64,000 nucleotides of DNA from Sphingobacteriia bacterium. Lineage in GTDB: Bacteria > Bacteroidota > Bacteroidia > Bacteroidales > UBA7960. Numbering within the stretch: the first letter of the stretch is position 1; each line of letters starts with the position of its first letter. The stretch spans positions 68,784 to 132,783 of the forward strand of contig JAABRR010000010.1 in assembly GCA_011390785.1 (NCBI GenBank), given 5' to 3'. Below are positions 9,208-17,324 of this stretch, piece by piece. A program made the position numbers and the translations under genes. Under the pieces are notes generated by a model, which was not told the DNA's origin, ran no database searches, and saw only the letters and a list, made by a program, of their open reading frames with translations.

Positions 9208-10047
9208 CTAGGAAATTTCGGATATTCTGGCTTTTATTTTTCGCTGAATCAACTGATCTTGAATTTTTTCAATGAGCTTTTCAAGTAGTTTAACATCATC
9301 TATTCTGCTAATGGCTTTTTTACGAACTTCAAAGTCAGCATCATTGAAAATAATTTTTTCCAGAATTACATGATCATCTATTTTAGAAACTGCTGTTGCT
9401 CTTACATAGTAATCCGGATCGTTAAACGCCCGGTTTATAATAACATCTTTGTTATAAACCTTTTCCAAAGCCAGCGCTCTCACATAATAATCATGATCAT
9501 TTTCTGCAATACCAATAAGAGTATTTTGATCAGTGATTTTTTTCAATGCATCTGATCTAACATAAAAATCAGTATGTTCTTTTGCTACAGTGATTAATAC
9601 ATCCTGGCCAGAAAGCGATTCAACTGCTGATTTTAGGATATCCCTGTCAGAAATTTTTCCTATTAGCTCGTACAAAACATTATCATCCTGGATTTTAGTC
9701 AGGGCATCCTTGCAAATGTAATAGTCATCCTGACTTTTTATTACCAAATGCGCCAATACATAGGGGTCTGTAATTTTTTTTACTGCAGCTACCCTTACAT
9801 AATAATCGGCATCGTTAAGGGCAATTTGCATTAAAATATCGGCATCATTAATCTTTTCTGTAGCAGATTGCCTTACATAATAATCGGGATCATTTGCTGC
9901 AACTTTCCTTAAAATTTCCTGATCATCAATTTTCTTAATGGCATCAACCCTATCGTAATAATCCGGTGCATTAAAAGCCTTATCAATAAGTTCAGCCATA
10001 GTATTTGATGGATGGTTTATTTTACTATTTTCATTATGATCATTCAT
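9208..10047 (-). CDS. Protein made of nine 26-residue LRV/HEAT-like repeats
   Basis: Nearly the entire 279-residue protein is a tandem array of nine copies of a 26-residue unit. The consensus is D-x-D-Y-Y-V-R-x-x-A-x-x-K-I-x-D-x-x-I-L-x-x-I-A-x-N. The first copy starts near residue 32 and the last ends near residue 265. The unit is shorter than a classic HEAT repeat. It fits leucine-rich-repeat-variant (LRV) or short HEAT-like solenoids, built from helix pairs with a VRxxA core. Copies 4 and 5 are the most diverged (DYYICKDAL, DRDILKSAV). There is no signal peptide or membrane segment, so it is probably a cytoplasmic protein-binding scaffold. The partner is unknown and the gene is isolated. 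Confidence 0.75.
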   Translation of the reverse strand: MNDHNENSKINHPSNTMAELIDKAFNAPDYYDRVDAIKKIDDQEILRKVAANDPDYYVRQSATEKINDADILMQIALNDADYYVRVAAVKKITDPYVLAHLVIKSQDDYYICKDALTKIQDDNVLYELIGKISDRDILKSAVESLSGQDVLITVAKEHTDFYVRSDALKKITDQNTLIGIAENDHDYYVRALALEKVYNKDVIINRAFNDPDYYVRATAVSKIDDHVILEKIIFNDADFEVRKKAISRIDDVKLLEKLIEKIQDQLIQRKIKARISEIS

Positions 10048-10206
10048 ACGAAGCTAATTAATGTGTTGCTGGAAATATTAGTAACTTCCCAGAACTTAGG
10101 ATTCCTAAAAATAAGCAAAATCTTAGGATAATGAACCCTTTATCTTCACTATTTTTCAAAATATTTAAATACACAAACTTTATTTTCTCTTTTACAAACA
10201 AAAATT

Positions 10207-10236
10207 TTGAGATACAATATTCTGATCATACTTTTG
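10207..10236 (+). promoter_or_regulatory. Bacteroidota-type promoter of the DUF3127 gene
   Basis: A -33 TTG (10207-10209) and a -7 TACTTTTG (10229-10236) are separated by 19 bases, matching the TTG-N19-TAnnTTTG consensus of the primary sigma factor in this phylum. The start codon is 26 bases after the -7 box. Confidence 0.7.
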
Positions 10237-10261
10237 TACTTTAATTAAAAATATGACATAA

Positions 10262-10642
10262 ATGGAAATACAAGGTAAAATTATAAGTATTCTTAATCCC
10301 AAGGAAGGAGAGTCGTCTCGTGGTGGTTGGAAAAAGCAGGAAATAATCCTGGAAACAGATGATACTTATCCCAAAAAAGTTTGTATTGTAAACTGGAATG
10401 ACAAAGTTGATGTTTCTTCTGTTAAGCCTGGAGATAGTGTAGTTGCTTCAATCAACATAGAAAGCAGAGAATTTAATAACAATTGGTATACTGATGTAAA
10501 AGTGTGGAAGATAGATATCAATAAATCTTTGCAAAGTCAGCCGTCAGCTGGTAACTCACTCCCTGGTTTATCCGATAAAGATGTGCCACCACCACCTTGG
10601 GAATCTGAGCCTTCAGGATCTGATGAGGACATGCCCTTTTAA
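10262..10642 (+). CDS. DUF3127 protein (single-strand-DNA-binding-like OB fold)
   Basis: A 126-residue protein. Residues 1-90 match the DUF3127 family of Bacteroidota: MEIQGKIISILNPKEGES, GGWKKQEIILETDD, KVCIVNWNDKV and FNNNWYTDVKVWKI are the conserved strands of a small OB fold. The C-terminal tail is disordered, proline- and acid-rich, and ends in DEDMPF. This tail closely resembles the acidic DDDxPF tip by which SSB recruits partner proteins. That resemblance supports a nucleic-acid-related role but does not prove it. The gene has its own promoter and no obvious operon partner. Confidence 0.8.
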   Translation: MEIQGKIISILNPKEGESSRGGWKKQEIILETDDTYPKKVCIVNWNDKVDVSSVKPGDSVVASINIESREFNNNWYTDVKVWKIDINKSLQSQPSAGNSLPGLSDKDVPPPPWESEPSGSDEDMPF

Positions 10643-10709
10643 GGGAAATATGAAATCAAATAACACACTAAACAATTTATTAATAATGTGTTAATTGTAT
10701 TCGGCAAGC

Positions 10710-11264
10710 TTAGTTACTCATATATAGGTATAATAGCAATAACGGTATAAGAATACCTGTAACCACAAAATATACCCCCCTGCGTTTTAACCCATTTTTG
10801 CCTTTTAAGACAAATAAACCAGTTATTGCCAAAACGATCAAACCTAAAGCAAAAAGATCTGAGAACCAAGTCCAGAGTTTTCTGGGTGTATTATAGTGTA
10901 AATAATTTACCTGATTAAATACAGGCCTTCTTCTAACCGTTTCCATAGAAGTAACTCCGGAAGTCCTATTTACATTAATGGTTCCACCTTCTACAAATAT
11001 TCGCAAATTATTTCCGGCTTCAAGGTGCGTTTTATAAATTAAATTATTATCAAGTAACTCAAGAATAGCTACTGAAAGAGCTTTGCCATCAGAAACATTG
11101 GTTGGAATAGATATCGTTTTTACCTCCTGGTTAATAATATAGTTTGGATTCCAATGATGACGATGGTTTAAAGCAATTCCTGACAAACCATAAATAATTG
11201 CCATTCCAAAAAAGAAGTAACCTATATCGCGATGAAGTGCATTGTTTAATCTTCTCAGCTTCAT
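10710..11264 (-). CDS. PepSY-associated transmembrane helix protein
   Basis: The chosen start (MKLRRLNNALHRD, position 11264) gives 184 residues. The reading frame extends 27 codons upstream, but that part has no membrane or domain features. A first membrane helix (IGYFFFGMAIIYGLSGIALNH) follows a conserved RLNNALHRDIGY motif. After an extracytoplasmic beta-rich domain (RIFVEGGTINVNRTSG), a conserved LHYNTPRKLWTWFSDLFALGLIVLAITG helix and a last helix follow. This is the layout of PepSY-TM proteins, which are often linked to iron uptake or ferric reductase function. No iron genes are adjacent, so the role here is open. Confidence 0.75.
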   Translation of the reverse strand: MKLRRLNNALHRDIGYFFFGMAIIYGLSGIALNHRHHWNPNYIINQEVKTISIPTNVSDGKALSVAILELLDNNLIYKTHLEAGNNLRIFVEGGTINVNRTSGVTSMETVRRRPVFNQVNYLHYNTPRKLWTWFSDLFALGLIVLAITGLFVLKGKNGLKRRGVYFVVTGILIPLLLLYLYMSN

Positions 11265-11430
11265 TATATTAAATAAATTTATTTGATTCTTATATTCTCT
11301 TAATAGGAAGAACTGGTTGGGTTGATATTCAAAACTTTTCAACAAACAAGTTCGTTGTTAATTGATTAATAAATTATAAAGGACAAGGAGTATTATTATG
11401 GCTAAATTAGGTATCAGAATAAGCAATTTC

Positions 11431-12036
11431 TCAGAAGCTCCCCTGCGAATCTTTTAAAATATTAAAAAGAAATTCTCTGGCTCTGAATAATTGTGCCTTA
11501 ACCGTTCCCAATGGCAAGTCCAATTCATCACATATCTCTTCGTAGGAATATTCATCAAAATACCTAAGTTGAATGAGCTTTTTGTATCGGGGCTTGAGTT
11601 TATCAACCAGCTCACGCATAAGTTTAATCTTTTGCGATTTGATCAGATTCTCTTCCGGATCTAGCCCCTGAGATATCATTTTTTGAGCATAATATGATTC
11701 GCTGATATCTTCATAATTTTCATTGGCAAGAACATTCTTTTTCTTCTTGCGCATAAAATCGATACAATTATTTGATGCTATTTTAAATAACCAGGTGCTA
11801 AAGGCATAATCAGGAGTATACTGAGAAAGATTTTTAAAGGCTTTACCAAATGCTTCCAAGGTTAGATCTTCTGCATCATCAACATTTCCTGTCATTTTTA
11901 CCAACATAAAATATATGGTATCCCGGTATAACCCCATAAGTTCAGTAAAAGCCATTTGATCGCCATAATCTACTGCACGGCGAACCAATTCGAAATCTCT
12001 TTGGCCTTTTTCAGTAAGTTTGGGGTTTACTTCCAT
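11431..12036 (-). CDS. ECF-type RNA polymerase sigma factor
   Basis: This 201-residue sigma-70 family protein has only regions 2 and 4. Region 2 includes DAEDLTLEAFGKAF and the -10-binding segment FSTWLFKIASNNCIDFMRKKKK. Region 4 is the helix-turn-helix in YSYEEICDELDLPLGTVKAQLFRAREFL. No anti-sigma gene lies next to it. Its start codon overlaps the last 10 bases of the glycosyltransferase gene upstream, so the two are probably translated in a coupled way. Such sigma factors in Bacteroidota often act broadly; the regulon cannot be inferred here. Confidence 0.9.
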   Translation of the reverse strand: MEVNPKLTEKGQRDFELVRRAVDYGDQMAFTELMGLYRDTIYFMLVKMTGNVDDAEDLTLEAFGKAFKNLSQYTPDYAFSTWLFKIASNNCIDFMRKKKKNVLANENYEDISESYYAQKMISQGLDPEENLIKSQKIKLMRELVDKLKPRYKKLIQLRYFDEYSYEEICDELDLPLGTVKAQLFRAREFLFNILKDSQGSF

Positions 12037-13172
12037 TTATTCTTTTTATAAAACAGATTTGATAATGCAAAAACGGGATTTAGAATTACCATAATAATAT
12101 CAAACATTGGCGAATATAGAAATAATTTTGGTTCATTAAACTTTTTTCCACAATAATAAAAGAGTATAAGCATTGATGATGTTCGTATAAAAAACACAAG
12201 CCCAACCAGTAAAAAAGTTAATAATTGGTTGGATATCAGAAGTAAGATAATTGTTGTAAGATAAAAAAGGCCTCCTGATAAGGACAGCATACCCAGCCGG
12301 TATTTATGAGCCGACTTATAATACTTACCTGTTGACATGTGTCTTTTCTTTTGCCTGAACCAGGCAGAAAAGTTTCTTTTAGGTTCTGAAAAAGTAAAAG
12401 AATCAGGATGAATAGCCACTGCTGAATTGTTTTTACCAGCCACCTGATTAATAAACAAATCGTCATCACCTGACTTTATTTTATAATGGGAAGTAAATCC
12501 ACCTGACTTAAAAAACAATGATTTCTTATATGAAAGATTGCGGCCTACACCCATATAAGGTTTATTGGCCAAAGCCAAACCCATATATTGTATGGCAATG
12601 GTGAGTGTATCGAACCTTATCAACTTATTTAAAAAACCAGACTTTGTTAAATACCCCCCATAACCGAGAACAATTTCGGTTTTGTCAGAAAAGTTTTCTG
12701 CCATTTTTTCTATCCAAAGCTTACTATTGGGTCTACAATCAGCATCGGTTAAAAGCAAATGTTCATACTTAGCCGATTTAATGCCAACAGCCAAAGCCAG
12801 TTTCTTACCTTCAAAAAAATTAACATTTTCACGTAAATGAACTACATTAAAGTTCTTATACTTTTTTTCAAACTCTTTTAATAGGAAATAACTATCATCG
12901 TGAGAAAAATCATTTACTACAATAACTTCAAAATCAGGATAATCCTGTTCTAAAATTTCAGGGAGATTGTTTTTCAGATTAGAATATTCATTTTTGGCAC
13001 AAATAATTACAGATACAGGTAAATCAGCTTTGGAATTATTATCAAAACTTTTCTTCCATAAAATCCTGGCAAAGTAATACCAATGATAAAACAACTGTAT
13101 CAGTGTAAAAAAAACCAGGAGAGTAATGAAAATATTCTCCGGGTTTTTAAAGAAATTGAAGTCAAACAACAT
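12027..13172 (-). CDS. Membrane-anchored family 2 glycosyltransferase
   Basis: A 381-residue GT2 enzyme with an N-terminal membrane helix (IFITLLVFFTLIQLFYHWYYF). The GT-A domain shows LPVSVIICAKNE, the metal-binding DxD in LLTDADCRP, the GDDDLFINQVA motif and the acceptor-side RQKKRHMSTG sequence, a form of the QxxRW motif of processive GT2 enzymes. C-terminal membrane helices follow from about residue 290. It likely transfers a sugar to a membrane-bound acceptor at the inner membrane. Its 3' end overlaps the sigma factor gene by 10 bases. Product and acceptor are unknown. Confidence 0.88.
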   Translation of the reverse strand: MLFDFNFFKNPENIFITLLVFFTLIQLFYHWYYFARILWKKSFDNNSKADLPVSVIICAKNEYSNLKNNLPEILEQDYPDFEVIVVNDFSHDDSYFLLKEFEKKYKNFNVVHLRENVNFFEGKKLALAVGIKSAKYEHLLLTDADCRPNSKLWIEKMAENFSDKTEIVLGYGGYLTKSGFLNKLIRFDTLTIAIQYMGLALANKPYMGVGRNLSYKKSLFFKSGGFTSHYKIKSGDDDLFINQVAGKNNSAVAIHPDSFTFSEPKRNFSAWFRQKKRHMSTGKYYKSAHKYRLGMLSLSGGLFYLTTIILLLISNQLLTFLLVGLVFFIRTSSMLILFYYCGKKFNEPKLFLYSPMFDIIMVILNPVFALSNLFYKKNKWK

Positions 13173-13227
13173 ATTTTAGAGTCCGTTTTAAAAGCAGCAA
13201 AATTAGCTAATCTAAGGTAATATGAGT

Positions 13228-13235
13228 TATCTTTG
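13228..13235 (+). promoter_or_regulatory. -7 promoter box upstream of tgt
   Basis: TATCTTTG matches TAnnTTTG and lies 22 bases before the tgt start codon. No clear TTG is present at -33, so the call rests on the -7 box and its position. Confidence 0.5.
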
Positions 13236-13257
13236 AGCAAATTTTAATTATCATTTA

Positions 13258-14388
13258 ATGCAGTTTGTTTTAAAGCATAAGGATCAGACAAGTAACGCCC
13301 GAAGTGGAATAATATATACCGATCACGGAGAAATAAAAACACCTGTTTTTATGCCGGTTGGAACTGCCGGAACAGTAAAGGCAATTCATAACCGCGATCT
13401 GAAAGAGCAGGTTAAAGCACGAATAATTTTAGGAAATACCTATCATTTATATCTTAGGCCGGGTTTAGATATTTTAAAAAAAGCTGGTGGTTTACACAAA
13501 TTTAATGCGTGGGACAGGCCAATTCTAACTGATAGTGGCGGGTACCAGGTTTATTCTCTGGCTCACAGGAGAAAAATGAACGAAGATGGTGTTGTTTTTC
13601 AATCGCATATAGATGGGTCAAGGCATACTTTTACCCCTGAGAAAGTTATGGATATTCAAAGAACAATTGGAGGTGATATTATAATGGCTTTTGATGAATG
13701 TACTCCCTACCCCTGTGAATATGATTACGCCAAAAAAAGTATGCACCTTACTCACAGATGGCTTAATCGCTGTATAAATCATTTTGATAATACCGGCCCT
13801 GTTTTCGATTATTCACAAAGCCTCTTTCCTATTGTGCAGGGTAGTACCTATAAAGATCTCAGAATTCAATCTGCTGAAGAAATTGCAAACTCAAACCGTG
13901 AAGGAAATGCCATTGGTGGTTTATCTGTGGGAGAACCAGCTGAAATTATGTATGAAATAACAGAACTGGTATGCAACATTTTGCCAAAAGATAAACCCAG
14001 GTACCTTATGGGTGTGGGAACTCCGGCCAATATTCTGGAAGCAATTGCGTTGGGTATTGATATGTTTGATTGTGTTATGCCTACACGAAATGCCAGAAAT
14101 GGAATGATTTTCACTTCAGAAGGTATAATCAATATGCGCAATAAGAAATGGGAAGCCGATTTTTCACCTATTGATCCCAATGGACTTACGTTTGTTGATC
14201 AGATGTATAACAAAGCCTATCTGAGGCATCTTTTCGTTGCTAATGAAATGCTTGCTTCGATTATTGCCACCATGCATAATCTTGGTTTTTACCTTTGGTT
14301 GGTAGATGAAGCAGGCAGGCAAATAGAAAACAATACCTTTGGTAACTGGAAAAACCAGATGGTTTCTAAATTATCAGCAAGAATTTAA
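13258..14388 (+). CDS. tgt: tRNA-guanine (queuine) transglycosylase lacking the usual zinc cysteines
   Basis: This 376-residue enzyme exchanges guanine 34 of GUN-anticodon tRNAs for the queuine precursor preQ1. The barrel shows TPVFMPVGTAGTVK, DSGGYQVYSL, FDECTPYP, IGGLSVGEP and the nucleophile region FDCVMPTRNARNG. The C-terminal zinc site of most bacterial Tgt proteins has the form CxCxxC before the AYLRHL helix. Here the aligned stretch (about residues 306-318, PNGLTFVDQMYNK) has no cysteine at all, although AYLRHLF and the later MHNLGFYLWL remain. The enzyme may hold this subdomain without zinc. Its neighbour downstream is the LptF/G-type permease, a common pairing in the phylum. Confidence 0.93.
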   Translation: MQFVLKHKDQTSNARSGIIYTDHGEIKTPVFMPVGTAGTVKAIHNRDLKEQVKARIILGNTYHLYLRPGLDILKKAGGLHKFNAWDRPILTDSGGYQVYSLAHRRKMNEDGVVFQSHIDGSRHTFTPEKVMDIQRTIGGDIIMAFDECTPYPCEYDYAKKSMHLTHRWLNRCINHFDNTGPVFDYSQSLFPIVQGSTYKDLRIQSAEEIANSNREGNAIGGLSVGEPAEIMYEITELVCNILPKDKPRYLMGVGTPANILEAIALGIDMFDCVMPTRNARNGMIFTSEGIINMRNKKWEADFSPIDPNGLTFVDQMYNKAYLRHLFVANEMLASIIATMHNLGFYLWLVDEAGRQIENNTFGNWKNQMVSKLSARI

Positions 14389-14452
14389 TATTAATCAACC
14401 AGAGCAACTTATAATTATCAAAACCCCTTTTAAACAAATACAGGATAAATCT

Positions 14453-15535
14453 ATGGGATTGAAAAAACTTGATTGGTATATCATTAAGAAGTTTTTAGGA
14501 ACATTTTTTTATGCTATTACGCTTATTATCCTTATCGTTATCATTTTTGACCTTTCAGAAAAAATTGATAATTTTCTTGAAAATAAAGCTCCCTTTAGAG
14601 AGATACTTCTCGTTTACTATCTCAATTTTATCCCATATTTCATCAATTTATTCAGCCCCTTATTTACCTTTATTGCTGTAATATATTTTACATCCAGACT
14701 GGCCTTTAATACAGAAATTGTTGCTATACTTAGCTCTGGCATAAGCTTTAGAAGAATGATGATACCATATCTTATTTCTTCAGTTTTACTGGCTATTTTG
14801 TCTATTTATCTTTCTAATGTGCTTATTCCGAATGCAAACAGAAATAGACTGGAATTTGAAAATACCTATGTAACCAATAATAAACAATTTAGAGAAAGAA
14901 ATATTCACTTACAGATAAAACCCGGTGAATTTGTTTTTCTTGAATCATACAACCAAAGAATTAATATTGGCTACAAATTTGCGCTTGAACATATTAAGGA
15001 TGGCAACCTAACAAAAAAACTGCTGGCAGAAAGAGCAGAGTGGAATGATAGTACCGGAATGTGGACAATGAGAAATTATTACCTAAGAGAAATTGGAGAA
15101 TTTGGCGAAGTTCTTTCATCCGGAACAAGAATGGATACCTTGATCAATCTTAAACCGGAAGATTTTATTCAAAATTTGCAGGAAATGGAAACAATGAATT
15201 TTGTTGAATTACAAAATTTTATTGATAATGAAAGGCTCAAAGGTTCCCAAAACATCAAGTACTATCTGGTTGAAAAACATAGAAGGATTGCTTTTCCTTT
15301 TGCCACACTGGTTCTAACACTCATTGGCGTATCTCTCTCAAGTAGAAAAGTAAGAGGAGGAATTGGCCTGCACCTTGGTATGGGGTTGCTTATGAGTTTT
15401 TCTTTTATTTTATTTATGCAGGTTTCTACCACTTTTGCAACCAATGGCAATTTACCTGCTATTGTGGCTGTTTGGATACCAAATCTTGTATTTGCTATAA
15501 TAGGCATTTACCTTTTCAAAACTGCTCCCAAGTAA
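14453..15535 (+). CDS. LptF/LptG-type permease (YjgP/YjgQ family)
   Basis: The start at 14453 (MGLKKLDWYIIKKFLGTFFYA) gives 360 residues. The longer in-frame ATG at 14339 lies inside tgt and adds a non-conserved polar stretch. The protein has three N-terminal membrane helices, a periplasmic beta-jellyroll region (about residues 140-260) and three C-terminal helices, the layout of the lipopolysaccharide transport permeases LptF and LptG. These proteins, with the LptB ATPase, extract LPS from the inner membrane and pass it to LptC. Bacteroidota usually carry two such genes at separate loci, and which one this is cannot be told from the sequence. Confidence 0.85.
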   Translation: MGLKKLDWYIIKKFLGTFFYAITLIILIVIIFDLSEKIDNFLENKAPFREILLVYYLNFIPYFINLFSPLFTFIAVIYFTSRLAFNTEIVAILSSGISFRRMMIPYLISSVLLAILSIYLSNVLIPNANRNRLEFENTYVTNNKQFRERNIHLQIKPGEFVFLESYNQRINIGYKFALEHIKDGNLTKKLLAERAEWNDSTGMWTMRNYYLREIGEFGEVLSSGTRMDTLINLKPEDFIQNLQEMETMNFVELQNFIDNERLKGSQNIKYYLVEKHRRIAFPFATLVLTLIGVSLSSRKVRGGIGLHLGMGLLMSFSFILFMQVSTTFATNGNLPAIVAVWIPNLVFAIIGIYLFKTAPK

Positions 15536-15543
15536 TTTTAAGT

Positions 15544-15577
15544 AAAAAAAAACCCGCCGGTTCTATGTGGGACGGGT
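15544..15577 (-). terminator. Intrinsic terminator between the LptF/G and DUF6132 genes
   Basis: On the minus strand the arms ACCCGTC and GGCGGGT (one G-T wobble) form a stem followed by a run of T, seen as the A-run at 15544-15552. It is 28 bases after the stop codon of the gene at 15605-15868 and may also stop transcription from the plus strand. Confidence 0.7.
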
Positions 15578-15604
15578 AAATTTTATATACGTTTCAGATA
15601 AATG

Positions 15605-15868
15605 TTATATGCCTGCTTCTTCATCTTCTTTTCGGGGTTTTAAGAACATATCAGGAACCAGATAGCCCATTGCACCTCCCCATAACATCATAAGATATGG
15701 ATTAGATTTTATGGCACAACCTCCTTCCAGGTTACATCCTACCAAAGCATAATAAGTATAGCCTCCAATTACGCCAATTAAGGTAAATACACCAATAATC
15801 CAGAGGTAATTTTTTCTTGATACATTACCTGTATTTTTCATTACTGGTTTTTCTGTTGTATTCTCCAT
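15605..15868 (-). CDS. Small membrane protein, DUF6132-like
   Basis: An 87-residue protein with two predicted membrane helices (YLWIIGVFTLIGVIGGYTYY and PYLMMLWGGAMGYLVPDMF) joined by a short loop with two cysteines (VGCNLEGGCAIKSNP). This GGYxYY...VGC...C.I.SNP pattern is typical of small DUF6132 proteins. An internal start at MKNTGN is possible. It lies 97 bases downstream of a thioredoxin gene on the same strand, which with the cysteine pair hints at a redox link, but that is inference from position only. Confidence 0.6.
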   Translation of the reverse strand: MENTTEKPVMKNTGNVSRKNYLWIIGVFTLIGVIGGYTYYALVGCNLEGGCAIKSNPYLMMLWGGAMGYLVPDMFLKPRKEDEEAGI

Positions 15869-15964
15869 GGGATAAAACTAAATTAAAATACAAAACAATT
15901 ACATGTGAAATAGTAAAAAGAAAGGCCATCCTATTTAAATAAATAAAATGGCCAAATAATAATA

Positions 15965-16321
15965 TTATTCTTTTACTCCTAAAACATCTTCAATGGCCTT
16001 TTCAAAGGCATTTTTGGGAAGAGCACCTGCTGCCATTTGAGGCTGAGCATCCATAGGCACAAATAATATTGATGGAATACTTCTGATTCCAAAAACAGAA
16101 CTCAATTCGCGCTCTGCTTCGGTATCTACTTTATAAATGTTTAGTTTACCATCGTAATCTTTAGCCAATTCTTCCAATACCGGAGCAACCATTTTACATG
16201 GCCCACACCAGTCTGCGTAAAAATCAATAATACAAGGCTTATCGCCTTCAAATTTCCATTCTTTATTTTTTTCAAAATCAAAAACTTTGGTCTTAAAAGT
16301 TTCTAGTGTTAAATGTTCCAT
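15965..16321 (-). CDS. trxA: Thioredoxin
   Basis: A 118-residue cytoplasmic thioredoxin with the active site WCGPCK, the upstream strand CIIDFYADWCG, the buried Asp/Lys region of the fold and the cis-proline in IRSIPSILFV. It transfers electrons from thioredoxin reductase to disulfide substrates. There is no signal peptide. It lies 73 bases downstream of a second, membrane-anchored thioredoxin on the same strand, so the two probably share a transcript and serve different compartments. Confidence 0.93.
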   Translation of the reverse strand: MEHLTLETFKTKVFDFEKNKEWKFEGDKPCIIDFYADWCGPCKMVAPVLEELAKDYDGKLNIYKVDTEAERELSSVFGIRSIPSILFVPMDAQPQMAAGALPKNAFEKAIEDVLGVKE

Positions 16322-16394
16322 AAATTTACTTTAATGCTATTTATCTGATCTACAATAGATAAACAGCTATTTTTAATTAAGTGAGTTCGAATAA

Positions 16395-16883
16395 TCAAAT
16401 ATGGCTTTGAATTGCGGCCATAAGAGTTTCTTTTTGCTGCACGCCCACAAAGCGTTGAACAGGTTGACCATCTTTAAAAATTATCAAAGTAGGAATATTT
16501 CGTACCTGTAATTGTGAAGGTGCAAGCGGATTGCTATCAACATCAAGTTTTGCAATCTTGGCTGTAATACCAATTTCATTGGCTACTTCCTCAATAATTG
16601 GATTTTGAATTCTACAGGGAGCGCACCAGGCAGCCCAAAAGTCTACAAGTGTAACACCTTCAGAAATTGTTTGTGCAAAAATTTCATCGGTTAGTTTTAT
16701 GACATTGCTTTCATCATCAGAAACTACTTGTACAGCGGGTTTATTAACATTGATCTCATCATTTCCGTTGTTAAACAACGCAAAGCTTGCGGCTGCAACT
16801 CCAATTACCAGAGCAGCAATTTGCAATGGACGGGTTTTTACCCAGATCGATTCTTTTTTTGATGTTTTAGATTTATTGGTCAT
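16395..16883 (-). CDS. Membrane-anchored thioredoxin-like protein
   Basis: A 162-residue protein. A basic N-terminus (TNKSKTSKKESIWVKTRPL) precedes one membrane helix (IAALVIGVAAASFALF). A linker of about 30 residues leads to a complete thioredoxin domain with the active site WCAPCR and the cis-proline loop VRNIPTLIIFKDG. The topology suggests a periplasm-facing thiol-disulfide protein tethered to the inner membrane. Its substrate is unknown; cytochrome c maturation and general periplasmic reduction are both possible. It is first in a two-gene set with the cytoplasmic thioredoxin. Confidence 0.85.
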   Translation of the reverse strand: MTNKSKTSKKESIWVKTRPLQIAALVIGVAAASFALFNNGNDEINVNKPAVQVVSDDESNVIKLTDEIFAQTISEGVTLVDFWAAWCAPCRIQNPIIEEVANEIGITAKIAKLDVDSNPLAPSQLQVRNIPTLIIFKDGQPVQRFVGVQQKETLMAAIQSHI

Positions 16884-17324
16884 AGATTTAAAATTAAGTT
16901 AGTGTTGAACGGTGCTTTATAGATTAAATAAAATTTATTGAGAATTAAAATTATAATTTATTGATAATCAACTATTTTTTAAATAGAAAAAGAAATAATA
17001 AAAACGTTACAAAAGTATCTAATTATATAGATGTGTAAAAGTTATTTTTTGTTAACCACATTAATATTAAGTATTTATACTTATTTTGAGTGGATGAAAA
17101 CTTTTCAATTTTGTTTGTGATTATAACCAATAATAAATAAGGTTGTTCAAAGCCAGTAAAATATGCTTTAGAAGGTTATGATTTTTAATCAGATCGTTTA
17201 TTAACAAAACTTTCTCAAAGTAATTTAGCTAAAAGGTTTTTTCAGGCGATAATAAAGTGAAATATGATTGATAATATTCTTAATTTAGCTATAACAGAAA
17301 TAAACATAAAACAGCTTCTATCTT
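16884..17324. other. AT-rich intergenic region between divergent genes
   Basis: About 440 bases of very AT-rich sequence separate the thioredoxin pair from the DUF4197 lipoprotein. I see no open frame of interest, no clear hairpin and no full promoter match. Confidence 0.5.

Noticed and set aside
14339-14452. N-terminal extension of the LptF/G-type permease frame
   Set aside because: It overlaps tgt and lacks membrane character; the conserved start of the family is at 14453.
15965-16883. Possible assembly duplication of a thioredoxin gene
   Set aside because: The two proteins differ in sequence, length and active site (WCGPCK and WCAPCR), and one has a membrane anchor, so they are separate genes.
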